Shown one piece after another: positions 23,455 to 31,082 of a stretch of DNA of 64,000 nt. Both the position numbers and the translations under genes were made by a program. Each line of letters opens with the position of its first letter. The stretch's first letter is position 1. The notes under the pieces are model-generated. The model was not told the DNA's origin. It did not search any database and saw only the letters and a program-made list of their open reading frames with translations. Origin of the DNA: Pseudomonadota bacterium (GTDB lineage: Bacteria > Pseudomonadota > Alphaproteobacteria > Sphingomonadales > Sphingomonadaceae); NCBI GenBank assembly GCA_029779535.1, contig JAKPAG010000107.1, forward strand, positions 81,469 to 145,468, given 5' to 3'.

Positions 23455-24123
23455 TCACCCAGCCCGCCACAGCGGATACTGGACGAGCCTACCCTTGGCT
23501 GGGAGCAAGGCATCGACCGCGCGCGCTGGTTGCAGCGCGGCGATGATCGCGGGATCGGCGGCGTCCATTCCGCCGGTCAGGGCGCCGAAGGCCGGCAGCA
23601 CCAGCTTGCGCTCGCTGCGCACCCAGCATGGCCGGGCAACGGTGCGCCCACGTGCTTTGACGCGCAGGCGCGGGTGCCAGTGGCCGGACAGCTCGGGCCG
23701 GGTTTCTCCTGCCACGGCCTCGTGGCGCAGCACCAGCCCGGCAAGTTCCAGTTCCGGCAGCGCCGTGCCTTCGCCCACCTCGCCCTGGTCGTGATTGCCG
23801 GTGATCCACACCCAGTCGGTCGCCCTGACCAGCGCGGCAAGCATCCCGGCGGCGTGCGGCTCAAGCCGGGCGGCGCCGTCCACGTCGTGAAAATTGTCGC
23901 CCAGGCACAGCACCCTGCGCGCGCCGGTTTCGCGGATCGCCACGGCCACCCGTTCCAGCGTCTCGCGGCTGTCATAAGGGGGGAGCAGCTGCCCGTGGCG
24001 GGCAAAGAAGCTGGCCTTTTCCAGGTGCAGATCGGCCACCAGCAGCGCCTGCTCCGCCGGCCAGTAGAGCGCGCGCGGGCCCGCCAGCACCAATTCCTGC
24101 CCTGCGAACGAAAAGGGAACCAT
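23455..24123 (-). CDS. pdeM: PdeM-like metallophosphoesterase (ligase-associated DNA-damage endonuclease family)
   Basis: 222 residues from ATG 24123; the longer frame to 24171 would overlap the hemF start. Metallophosphoesterase motifs run in order: DLHLEK, GDNFHD, TGNHD and SGHWHP. This calcineurin-like set in a ~220-residue protein matches the PdeM family, usually linked to a Lhr-like helicase, which is not next to it here. A general phosphodiesterase is the alternative. The gene is divergent from hemF with only 46 bp between. Confidence 0.75.
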   Translation of the reverse strand: MVPFSFAGQELVLAGPRALYWPAEQALLVADLHLEKASFFARHGQLLPPYDSRETLERVAVAIRETGARRVLCLGDNFHDVDGAARLEPHAAGMLAALVRATDWVWITGNHDQGEVGEGTALPELELAGLVLRHEAVAGETRPELSGHWHPRLRVKARGRTVARPCWVRSERKLVLPAFGALTGGMDAADPAIIAALQPARAVDALLPAKGRLVQYPLWRAG

Positions 24124-24169
24124 GGCTTTCCCTTGCCGCAAGCCGAATTGCTTGGCAAGGGCTGGGTCC

Positions 24170-25027
24170 ATGACCGACTGGACCCCTTACACCGCCCGCG
24201 CCAAGACCTGGTTCGAAGAGTTGCGCGACCGGATCTGCGCCGAATTCGAAAGCATCGAGGCCGAAATGGGCAGCGACGCGAAGTTCGAATACACCAGCTG
24301 GAACCGCGAGGAGGAAGGCAATGCCAACCCCGGCGGCGGCACGCGCGGGGTGATGAAGGGCCAGGTGTTCGAGAAGGTCGGGGTCAACGTCTCCACCGTC
24401 CATGGCCAGTTCGCGCCCGAATTTGCCAAGACGATCCACGGCGCGGGGGCGGATAACCCCGGCTTCACCGCCACTGGCATCAGCCTGGTCGCGCACATGG
24501 CCAACCCGCACGTGCCGGCGGTGCACATGAACACCCGCTTCCTGACCACCAGCAAGGCCTGGTTCGGCGGGGGCGGCGACCTTAACCCGCCGCTGCCCTA
24601 TGCCGAGGATACCGAGGAATTCCACGCCGCGTTCAAGGCCGCCTGCGATGCCCACGACGGGGACTATTATCCCCGGTTCAAGGCCTGGGCCGATGAATAC
24701 TTCTACATCCCGCACCGCCAGGTCCACCGCGGGGTTGGCGGGATCTTCTACGATCATCTCGAATGCGCCGACGAAGCGCAGTGGGAAGCCAACTTCGCCT
24801 TCACCCAGGACGTCGGCCGCGCGTTCCTGGACGTGTTCCCCAGGCTGGTGCGCCGCCGCATGCGGATGGCGTTTGCCGAAGCGGAAAAGCGCCAACAGCT
24901 CGAATGGCGCGGGCGTTATGCCGAATTCAACCTGGTCTATGACCGGGGCACGCTGTTCGGCCTCAAGACCGGCGGCAACATCGACGCGATCCTGATGAGC
25001 CTGCCGCCCGAAGCGGTGTGGAGCTGA
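24170..25027 (+). CDS. hemF: Oxygen-dependent coproporphyrinogen III oxidase
   Basis: 285 residues from ATG 24170 (MTDWTPYTARAKTWFEEL). HemF converts coproporphyrinogen III to protoporphyrinogen IX using O2. Conserved blocks are WNREEEGNANPGGGTRGVMKG, the substrate-binding HMNTRFL region, KAWADEYFYIPHR, RGVGGIFYDHL and YAEFNLVYDRGTLFGLKTGG. Length is normal. It lies 55 bp upstream of the Rel/SpoT gene, same strand. Confidence 0.95.
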   Translation: MTDWTPYTARAKTWFEELRDRICAEFESIEAEMGSDAKFEYTSWNREEEGNANPGGGTRGVMKGQVFEKVGVNVSTVHGQFAPEFAKTIHGAGADNPGFTATGISLVAHMANPHVPAVHMNTRFLTTSKAWFGGGGDLNPPLPYAEDTEEFHAAFKAACDAHDGDYYPRFKAWADEYFYIPHRQVHRGVGGIFYDHLECADEAQWEANFAFTQDVGRAFLDVFPRLVRRRMRMAFAEAEKRQQLEWRGRYAEFNLVYDRGTLFGLKTGGNIDAILMSLPPEAVWS

Positions 25028-25082
25028 TTTGGCCGCGAAAGCCCTTGCCCAGCCGGGACTTTAGTGGCCACATAGCACCCTG

Positions 25083-27173
25083 ATGCTGCGCCAGTACGAA
25101 CTTGTCGAACGGGTCATGGCCTACGATCCGGATGCGGACGAGGCGATGCTGAACCGTGCCTACGTCTACACGGTGCAGCGCCACGGCACGCAAAAGCGCG
25201 CCAGCGGCGACCCCTATTTCAGCCATCCGGTCGAAGTGGCCGGGCTGATGACCGAGCTCAAGCTCGACCAGGAAACCATCGTCACGGCGCTGCTGCACGA
25301 CACGGTGGAAGATACCCTCGCCACCCCCGAGGAGATCGAGCGGCTGTTCGGCCCTGATGTCGCCAAGCTGGTCGACGGGGTGACCAAGCTGTCCAAGATC
25401 GAGGCGATGAGCGAAAAGGAACGCGCGGCCGAAAACCTGCGCAAGTTCCTGCTGGCGATGAGCGAGGATATCCGCGTCCTGCTGGTCAAGCTGGCCGACC
25501 GGCTGCACAACATGCGCACGCTCCACTACATCAGGAGCGAGGAAAAGCGCCGCCGCATCGCCCGCGAGACGATGGAGATCTATGCCCCGCTGGCCGAACG
25601 CGTGGGCATGTACGAATACATGCGCGAAATGCAGCTGCTCGCCTTCGAGCAGCTGGAGCCCGAAGCCTATGCGACGATCACCGGCCGCCTGGCCCAGATC
25701 CGCAGCAGCGAAGGCGGGCAGGTCGATGCGATCGCGCTGTCGATCAAGCAGGCGCTGGCCGAAGCCGGGCTGAAGGTGGAAGTGTCGGGGCGCGAAAAGC
25801 ATCCCTATTCGATCTGGAAGAAGATGGCCGAACGCCACGTCTCCTTCGAACAGATCACCGATATCATGGCTTTCCGCGTGCTGACCGGCAGCGTGGCCGA
25901 TTGCTACCAGGCGCTGGGGGTGCTGCACACCACCTGGCAGATGATCCCGGGGCGGTTCAAGGACTACATCTCGACCCCGAAGTCGAACGGCTATCGCAGT
26001 CTCCACACCAGCCTGATCTTCGAAAACTCGATGCGCATGGAAGTGCAGGTGCGAACCCATGACATGCACGAAACCAACGAATTCGGGCTGGCGGCGCACT
26101 GGGCCTACAAGCAGGCGGCCCGGCCCGACGGGCAGGTCGGCTGGCTGCGCGACCTGATCGAAATCGTCGACGCCAGCCACGACGCCGAAGAACTGCTCGA
26201 ACACACCCGGATGGCGATCTACCAGGACCGGATCTTCGCCTTCACGCCCAAGGGCCAGCTGCTGCAGTTGCCCAAGGGATCGACCCCGGTGGACTTCGCC
26301 TATGCGGTCCATTCGGACCTGGGCAACTGGGCGGTCGGGGCCAAGATCAACGGACGGCACATGCCGCTGCGCACCGCGTTGAGCAATGGCGACGTGGTCG
26401 AGATCATCAAGAGCCGCAAGGCCAGCCCGCAGCTGCCGTGGCTGGGCTTTGTCGTCACCGGCAAGGCCCGCGCCGCGATCCGCCGCGCGGTGCGCGCGAA
26501 AGAACGCGAGGAACTGGCCGCAATCGGCCGCAAGCTGTTCGACGAGATCGTCGAGCGGCTGCCCAGCAAGATCGGCAAGAAGGCGGTCAAGGACGCCTGC
26601 AAGCGGCTGGGGCTGGCCAGCGAAACCGACCTGATGGCCGCGATCGGCAGCGCCAAGCTGGACGACCGGCAGGTGATGGAAGCGCTTGTCCCGGGCAGCG
26701 CCGCGCACTTGCCCGAACCCGAGGCATGGACCAGCCAGGACCGCGCGATCTCGATCAGGGGCCTGACCCCGGGGGTTGGTTTTCACCTGGCGCACTGCTG
26801 CCACCCGGTGCCGGGCGACCGCATCGTCGGCATCCGCATTCCCGACCGCGGCGTCGAAGTCCACGCAATCGACTGCCTGACGCTGGCCAGCGGTGTCGAT
26901 GCCGACTGGCTCGACCTGTCGTGGGGCGAGCGGACCACCGGCGCGGTCGGGCGGCTGCGCATGGTGCTCTACAACCGACCCGGCACCCTGGCCGAGGCGG
27001 CGGGCATCTTTGCCGGCAACCGGGCGAACATCGCCAGCCTGGAAAACACCAGCCGCGACGACCTGTTCAGCAGCTACGAGGTTGACCTCGAAGTGGCGGA
27101 CCTGGCCCACCTGACCCGCATCGTCAGCGCCCTGCGCGCCAGCGACGCCGTGGCCGAGGCGCAGCGCATCTAG
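25083..27173 (+). CDS. rsh: Bifunctional (p)ppGpp synthetase/hydrolase (RelA/SpoT homologue)
   Basis: 696 residues, the length of single alphaproteobacterial Rsh proteins. Domains in order: the HD hydrolase (about 45-200; FSHPVEVAGLM, TALLHDTVEDT), the synthetase (about 230-370; RFKDYISTPKSNGYRSLHTSLIFE), a TGS domain near GSTPVDFAYAVHSDLG, and a C-terminal ACT domain (GRLRMVLYNRPGTLAEAAGIF). The intact HD motif and synthetase core indicate both activities. It controls the stringent response. Confidence 0.95.
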   Translation: MLRQYELVERVMAYDPDADEAMLNRAYVYTVQRHGTQKRASGDPYFSHPVEVAGLMTELKLDQETIVTALLHDTVEDTLATPEEIERLFGPDVAKLVDGVTKLSKIEAMSEKERAAENLRKFLLAMSEDIRVLLVKLADRLHNMRTLHYIRSEEKRRRIARETMEIYAPLAERVGMYEYMREMQLLAFEQLEPEAYATITGRLAQIRSSEGGQVDAIALSIKQALAEAGLKVEVSGREKHPYSIWKKMAERHVSFEQITDIMAFRVLTGSVADCYQALGVLHTTWQMIPGRFKDYISTPKSNGYRSLHTSLIFENSMRMEVQVRTHDMHETNEFGLAAHWAYKQAARPDGQVGWLRDLIEIVDASHDAEELLEHTRMAIYQDRIFAFTPKGQLLQLPKGSTPVDFAYAVHSDLGNWAVGAKINGRHMPLRTALSNGDVVEIIKSRKASPQLPWLGFVVTGKARAAIRRAVRAKEREELAAIGRKLFDEIVERLPSKIGKKAVKDACKRLGLASETDLMAAIGSAKLDDRQVMEALVPGSAAHLPEPEAWTSQDRAISIRGLTPGVGFHLAHCCHPVPGDRIVGIRIPDRGVEVHAIDCLTLASGVDADWLDLSWGERTTGAVGRLRMVLYNRPGTLAEAAGIFAGNRANIASLENTSRDDLFSSYEVDLEVADLAHLTRIVSALRASDAVAEAQRI

Positions 27174-27213
27174 CGGTTGCGGAGGCGCAGCCGCAGCAGA
27201 GCCAAAACCACTG

Positions 27214-27525
27214 TCAGACCTCCAGGGCTACGGTCACCGGGTCGCCCTCTGCCAGCCCCTCGGCCTTGCGCACGCTGGCCTTGACCGGCAGCATCCAGCC
27301 CGCGCTCTTGCTCGGGAAAACGGACGTCGCAAAGCTGCTGCCGCCAATCGTGGCGCGCACTTTCAGCGATCCGAAGCCGCCGATGGTCCGCTCCAGCCGC
27401 CGCATCAGCGCGGTGCCGGACAGCGCCTCGCCCGCCGCCCCGTCGATGCTCAGGAAATGCCACGAACCGCCATTGCCGCCGGTCCAGCGCCACAAGGTCC
27501 CGGTGTGGGTCAGCCGCTCGCTCAC
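27214..27525 (-). CDS. DUF1905 domain protein
   Basis: 103 residues matching DUF1905: an N-terminal TGTLWRWTGGNGGSWHFLSI, a central IGGFGSLKVRATIGGSSFATSVFPSK and the end EGLAEGDPVTVALEV. The function of the family is not established. The start overlaps the stop of the cyclophilin gene by 4 nt, so the two are translationally coupled. It converges on rsh with a 40-bp gap. Confidence 0.8.
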   Translation of the reverse strand: MSERLTHTGTLWRWTGGNGGSWHFLSIDGAAGEALSGTALMRRLERTIGGFGSLKVRATIGGSSFATSVFPSKSAGWMLPVKASVRKAEGLAEGDPVTVALEV

Positions 27526-28466
27526 TTCGCTCGCCGCACCGGCACCGGAATGTTGCAGATGTCCGCGCCGCCGGCGGGCCGGATGAAGAAGGCATCGCGC
27601 CGGTTGGCGCGCGCGTCGGCGTACTTCGCGAAGCTCTCGCTCTCGGTCGAGAGGTATTCGTAGGCCGGCAGGCCCGGCACTTCGCTGCCCAGCCGGAGCG
27701 ACTGGATCGGCACCTGTTCCGCCCGGCTTTCATAGATCCCCAGCGGCCCGGTCCCGCGCGGCAGGCTGGAGAGATGCTCGATCCCCTCGATCACCCGGCC
27801 GACCAGCGCGATGTTGCGATCGAGATGGCGCGGAGCGTGGCCGATCACGGTGTAAAGCTCTGCGCCCGAGCCGGTGTCCGGCGACATGTTCCGCCCGACG
27901 CCGACCATGCCATAGCAGTGGACGGGCCACATCTCAAAGTCCTTGCCACCCAAGGGCCAGCCAAGGCCGAAGAACGCGTGACCATAAGGATCGTTGGCGA
28001 GACGTCTTGATAGATGTTCTGGCTTTCTGGACCTGCTTCGTTTGATCGGCTTTATTGGAGTAAGTCGTTCCACAAACTCGCTCTCCGGCACCACCGCCAA
28101 ACCATCGGGCAGTTTGCGCGCCCTGGCCTTGTCCTCCCCGTCAGGATCACCCCACTGCGCGACATAATTGTCCTGCACCCGGGTCACCGCGAGGCCGTCC
28201 CACCAGTGCGCGGCGGCGAGCTTGCGGATGTTGCCGATCCACCCTTGCGAAAAGGGCGGCGGCATCAGCTGGATCACCACCCGGCGCGGCTTGCCATTGG
28301 CAGCGGGGGCCAGATCCATCACCAGCAGGTCGCTGGCGGCAATCGCCGTCCAGTTCGCCTTGGGCGCGGCGGCGGCGATCTCGGACGGGGCGGGATAGGC
28401 CGGCTTGTCCTGGGCCAGCAGCGGAGCGGCGGCCAGGAGGGTGAAGGGGATCAGGGCTTTGCGCAT
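27522..28466 (-). CDS. Exported cyclophilin-type peptidyl-prolyl isomerase with a basic insert
   Basis: 314 residues from ATG 28466, with a signal peptide (MRKALIPFTLLAAAPLLAQ), so periplasmic. Cyclophilin features are VVIQLMPPPFSQGWIGNIRKLA, a HCYGMVGVGRNMSPDTGSG block and ELYTVIGHAPRHLDRNIALVGRVIEG. Residues about 137-158 (27993-28058) form a Lys/Arg-rich stretch including IKPIKRSRSRKPEHLSRR. It is encoded by DNA with visibly lower GC than its flanks. It may be a small in-frame insertion that keeps the frame open. Whether the enzyme stays active is unknown. Confidence 0.85.
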   Translation of the reverse strand: MRKALIPFTLLAAAPLLAQDKPAYPAPSEIAAAAPKANWTAIAASDLLVMDLAPAANGKPRRVVIQLMPPPFSQGWIGNIRKLAAAHWWDGLAVTRVQDNYVAQWGDPDGEDKARARKLPDGLAVVPESEFVERLTPIKPIKRSRSRKPEHLSRRLANDPYGHAFFGLGWPLGGKDFEMWPVHCYGMVGVGRNMSPDTGSGAELYTVIGHAPRHLDRNIALVGRVIEGIEHLSSLPRGTGPLGIYESRAEQVPIQSLRLGSEVPGLPAYEYLSTESESFAKYADARANRRDAFFIRPAGGADICNIPVPVRRAK

Positions 28467-28498
28467 CGCCGCACTGTGCCAGCGGCGCGCTGGGCCGT

Positions 28499-28900
28499 CT
28501 AGGCGTCCTGCTCCAGCGCTTCGATCTGCGCATCGCTGAGGCCAAAGTGATGCCCCACCTCGTGCACCACCACGTGGGCTACAAGGTGCTCCAGCGTCTC
28601 GTCCCCGCGCGCGATCCATTCATCGAGGATCGCGGCGCGGAACAGGCGGATGCGGTCGGGCATGGTGCCGCTGGGGGCCATGTGTTTTTCGCCCACGGGC
28701 ACCCCTTCGTAGAGGCCCGACAGGGTAAACGGATCGTCGATGCCCAGATCCGCCAGCGTTTCCGCATCGGCGAATTCCTCGACCACCAGCCTGATGCCAT
28801 CGAGGTGCGCGGCGAACGGCTGCGGCAGCCGCGCCAGCGCGGCAAGGGCAAGCCGCTCGATCTCGACGGCGTCGGGGGCAGTTCCGAATAAGCGCTCCAT
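28499..28900 (-). CDS. Small metallopeptidase-like protein (minimal zincin, PF06262 type)
   Basis: 133 residues. The zinc-binding motif HEVGHHFG is at 113-120, close to the C-terminus as in the minimal-zincin family, with the upstream core RIRLFRAAILDEW. The substrate is unknown; members are short, cytosolic and widely conserved in actinobacteria and proteobacteria. The gene lies 32 bp upstream of the cyclophilin gene on the same strand. Confidence 0.8.
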   Translation of the reverse strand: MERLFGTAPDAVEIERLALAALARLPQPFAAHLDGIRLVVEEFADAETLADLGIDDPFTLSGLYEGVPVGEKHMAPSGTMPDRIRLFRAAILDEWIARGDETLEHLVAHVVVHEVGHHFGLSDAQIEALEQDA

Positions 28901-28985
28901 CCCTGCAAGATAGGCGCCCCGGCGCGATCCGCAACGCTTGCCTAAGCGCCGCGACCGGTCTAGTGCGCGCCATTCCAGTGCATGC

Positions 28986-29076
28986 GGAGCGGTGGCCGAG
29001 TGGTCGAAGGCGCTCGCCTGGAAAGTGAGTATACGTCAAAAGCGTATCGAGGGTTCGAATCCCTCCCGCTCCGCCA
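28986..29076 (+). tRNA. tRNA-Ser (anticodon GGA), integration target of two islands
   Basis: A class II tRNA with a long variable arm. The acceptor stem is GGAGCGG with CCGCTCC, the anticodon loop CTGGAAA in the stem CTCGC/GTGAG gives GGA, and the T-loop is GGTTCGAATCC. CCA is encoded (29074-29076). Its last 16 nt (29061-29076) recur at 57422-57437 and its last 14 at 38084-38097, so the gene is an attachment site that stays intact on integration. Confidence 0.96.
29061..29076 (+). repeat. Attachment site copy 1 (3' end of tRNA-Ser)
   Basis: CCCTCCCGCTCCGCCA, the 3' end of tRNA-Ser(GGA). It is a direct repeat of the copies at 38084-38097 and 57422-57437 and marks the left end of the tandem island array. 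Confidence 0.85.
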
Positions 29077-29496
29077 ACATACCTTGATTTAATTGATATT
29101 TTTTCAAGATCGCACGCCTGTTCCCATAACCGCTCCCCGATAGGTCCGGCACTTGAGGCGAACGCCAACGGCTGGATTCGCTCAATCGGCGCGCACCTCA
29201 ACATTTCTCAACTTGGGCGGGGCAAGCGTCCGTCATGCTATTCGGGCAAGCCATGCCGGTGCCAGCCGTGGAAGCTGGAACCCCTACACACCGAACGCGA
29301 CAAATCGCGACTGGAAATGGTGGATTGGTGCGGGTTTCGAGAGGTGGCAGCTTCTCAGTCAAAAATGACGGGCAACGGGCAATTGACGGAAAGGGCGGAA
29401 AACCCGGCTTTGCGATCCAATCAGATTTGATTTGCTGAGCGTCGGGTTCTCTGAACCTTCTCGCCAGCGATAATGTGGAGAGGTTGGGAGTTAAAG
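29077..29496. other. 420-bp region after tRNA-Ser without a convincing gene
   Basis: AT-rich sequence directly after the tRNA, with GTTCCCATAA (29120-29129) and CCCCGATA (29135-29142), both also found near the other end of island 1. Short open frames at 29153-29438 lack RBSs and recognisable content. Best read as the attachment-arm region of the island. Confidence 0.5.
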
Positions 29497-29937
29497 TTAC
29501 TTACGCTGGAATGCGGGGCGAACCGAGTAACCTGCCTTTTCAAGACGGTTAACTACTCCCCACCAATAGCCGCGCCATGGTTCCAGAGCGTCATTATAGC
29601 AGGTGCGCTCCACAGTAAGCGCGGCAAATCTTTGGCCAGGCTGCCATTTGGCCTTGATGCTTACACTCACGTGAGGACTCTGGAGACCCAACGTTTGATG
29701 CTCAATTTTTCCTGATTGATCACTAAGTGCAGTGCCCCAAGTTTCCATGCCAACCTGCGTAGATATTACAGTGAACCTACGCTCAAGTGCTTCAATTGAG
29801 TCAGACGGAAGCATTATGATAGCCGTTGATAGAACGCGTGCACGTGCCGGATTTGAGCAAACTGTTGATGTTGCCTGCGCAGCTCCCGACAAAGCAAGCG
29901 CGAGAATTAAAATCGGCAGTTGGAACGCGTTCCGCAT
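29497..29937 (-). CDS. Hypothetical secreted protein
   Basis: 146 residues, not recognised. The N-terminus MRNAFQLPILILALALSGAAQA is a clear signal peptide, so the mature protein of about 124 residues is exported. Two cysteines (TVCSNP near the new N-terminus and ERTCYND) could form a disulfide. The GC content is well below the chromosome's, so it is foreign cargo at the tRNA-proximal end of island 1. No neighbour suggests its role. Confidence 0.6.
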   Translation of the reverse strand: MRNAFQLPILILALALSGAAQATSTVCSNPARARVLSTAIIMLPSDSIEALERRFTVISTQVGMETWGTALSDQSGKIEHQTLGLQSPHVSVSIKAKWQPGQRFAALTVERTCYNDALEPWRGYWWGVVNRLEKAGYSVRPAFQRK

Positions 29938-29997
29938 AGAATGACACTACCGTGCTTCTAGACGTTCGCAATGGATTCGTCAGCCGACAGGCGGCAT

Positions 29998-30261
29998 TCA
30001 GCCCAGATCATCGCTAACCAGCCGCGCAATCTCCCTCAGGTATCTAGCAGCCGCCATCGCCCTGGCTGAGCGCCCGCCATGCTTCCGGGCGTTGCTATTC
30101 CCCTCAGGCGCTCCCGGATTCGTACCCCCGTGCATACGGCACCGCTTCCGCCCCTTCACGGCTGGGGATTGGCACTCCGTTCCCGAACGGGTCCGCGCCA
30201 AGCAGCGCGGGGCCGATGCCAACCGCTCCTGTTGCATGGGATTGATCGTCAATTTTTCCAT
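29998..30261 (-). CDS. HGG-motif small protein of integrative islands
   Basis: 87 residues from ATG 30261 (MEKLTINPMQQERLASAPRC). It carries CLARTRSGTECQSPAVKGRK, CRMHGGTNPGAPEGNSNARKHGG, a Cys-rich zinc-knuckle-like and HGG-rich segment often found beside small terminase or replication genes in prophages and islands. The exact function is unknown; DNA or RNA binding is a guess. Its first 158 bp overlap, in another frame, the 3' end of the 294-residue gene. Confidence 0.7.
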   Translation of the reverse strand: MEKLTINPMQQERLASAPRCLARTRSGTECQSPAVKGRKRCRMHGGTNPGAPEGNSNARKHGGRSARAMAAARYLREIARLVSDDLG

Positions 30262-30988
30262 TTCCCTTCCCCCCGGTGTGGACGTTTTCAGCAATGACGG
30301 CCTGCCCGCCGCGATTATCGACATGGACATGGCGCACGACCTGTTCCCCGCCGCGCCGCATCCGGGCTAGCGTTTCCATTTGCCCCTGAGAGGTGCGCAG
30401 CAGCTTTGTGGCGAGGTTGCCATACATTTGCGCAGTCGGCACCCATTCTGCCTTCCCAAGCTGGTTCAGCGCCCGGATCGCGGCATCATGGGTCACATAC
30501 ATTTGCACCAGCAATAGCGCCTCGGCCTGATTTTGGGGTTCCATGCTTTCAATGAATGACAACGCCGCGTTGTAGCGGTCGGCGTTGTCCGCACCGACTG
30601 AGGAAAGGTAGTTCAGCAGTTCATTGGCGCGGGCATTCACCGGGTCCAGTGACACCGCCGCAAAGGTCTTTTGGAGCTTGAGCAGCCCGTGAACTTCGTT
30701 CTCTCCGGCGATGCCAACGGTTATCCCCCCACCTGGCTTTCGCGAGAGCGTCACCTTGACCGGTTGGCGTTGCTTGCGTTGGTTGGCGACCATTTCCGCA
30801 AATTCAGCCTTTTCATCGTCGGACAACTTATCCCAGTGGGGAACGCGCTCGGCCAGCATCGCCATGGCCTCATCCGGCGTGGCCGTATTGGGCACCACAA
30901 ACACAAACGGCCTCTGCTCTGCCGGGGCTTTCGATCCGGTCGCCTTGGTCCCCCGCGCCGGTTTGGGGTTGGTTTTCGTCGCCGTCAT
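30104..30988 (-). CDS. Conserved-looking island protein of unknown function
   Basis: 294 residues. A basic Lys/Thr-rich N-terminus is followed by FVFVVPNTATPDEAMAMLAERVPHWDKLSDDE, an acidic helix, and a long helical middle (NELLNYLSSVGADNADRYNAALSFIESM, QAEALLLVQMYVTHDAAIRALNQLG). The tail LARMRRGGEQVVRHVHVDNRGGQAVI suggests nucleic-acid contact. I do not recognise the family by name. It lies between the RepA-like ATPase gene and the overlapping HGG gene, so a role in replication or packaging of the island is possible but inferred. Confidence 0.65.
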   Translation of the reverse strand: MTATKTNPKPARGTKATGSKAPAEQRPFVFVVPNTATPDEAMAMLAERVPHWDKLSDDEKAEFAEMVANQRKQRQPVKVTLSRKPGGGITVGIAGENEVHGLLKLQKTFAAVSLDPVNARANELLNYLSSVGADNADRYNAALSFIESMEPQNQAEALLLVQMYVTHDAAIRALNQLGKAEWVPTAQMYGNLATKLLRTSQGQMETLARMRRGGEQVVRHVHVDNRGGQAVIAENVHTGGKGNGKIDDQSHATGAVGIGPALLGADPFGNGVPIPSREGAEAVPYARGYESGSA

Positions 30989-31082
30989 ATCCGCACCTTT
31001 GATTTAGGCCCGAAACCTCCACTCACCCGCACCCGCACCACCTGCACTCCCTATAAGGGAAGTGCGGAAGGTGCGGACGGGT

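Noticed and set aside
24124..24171. A longer N-terminus for the pdeM-like protein
   Set aside because: It would overlap the divergent hemF start; the shorter start gives the family N-terminus.
29153..29438. Two short plus-strand frames after tRNA-Ser
   Set aside because: No RBS, no family resemblance and overlapping each other; the area looks like island arm sequence.
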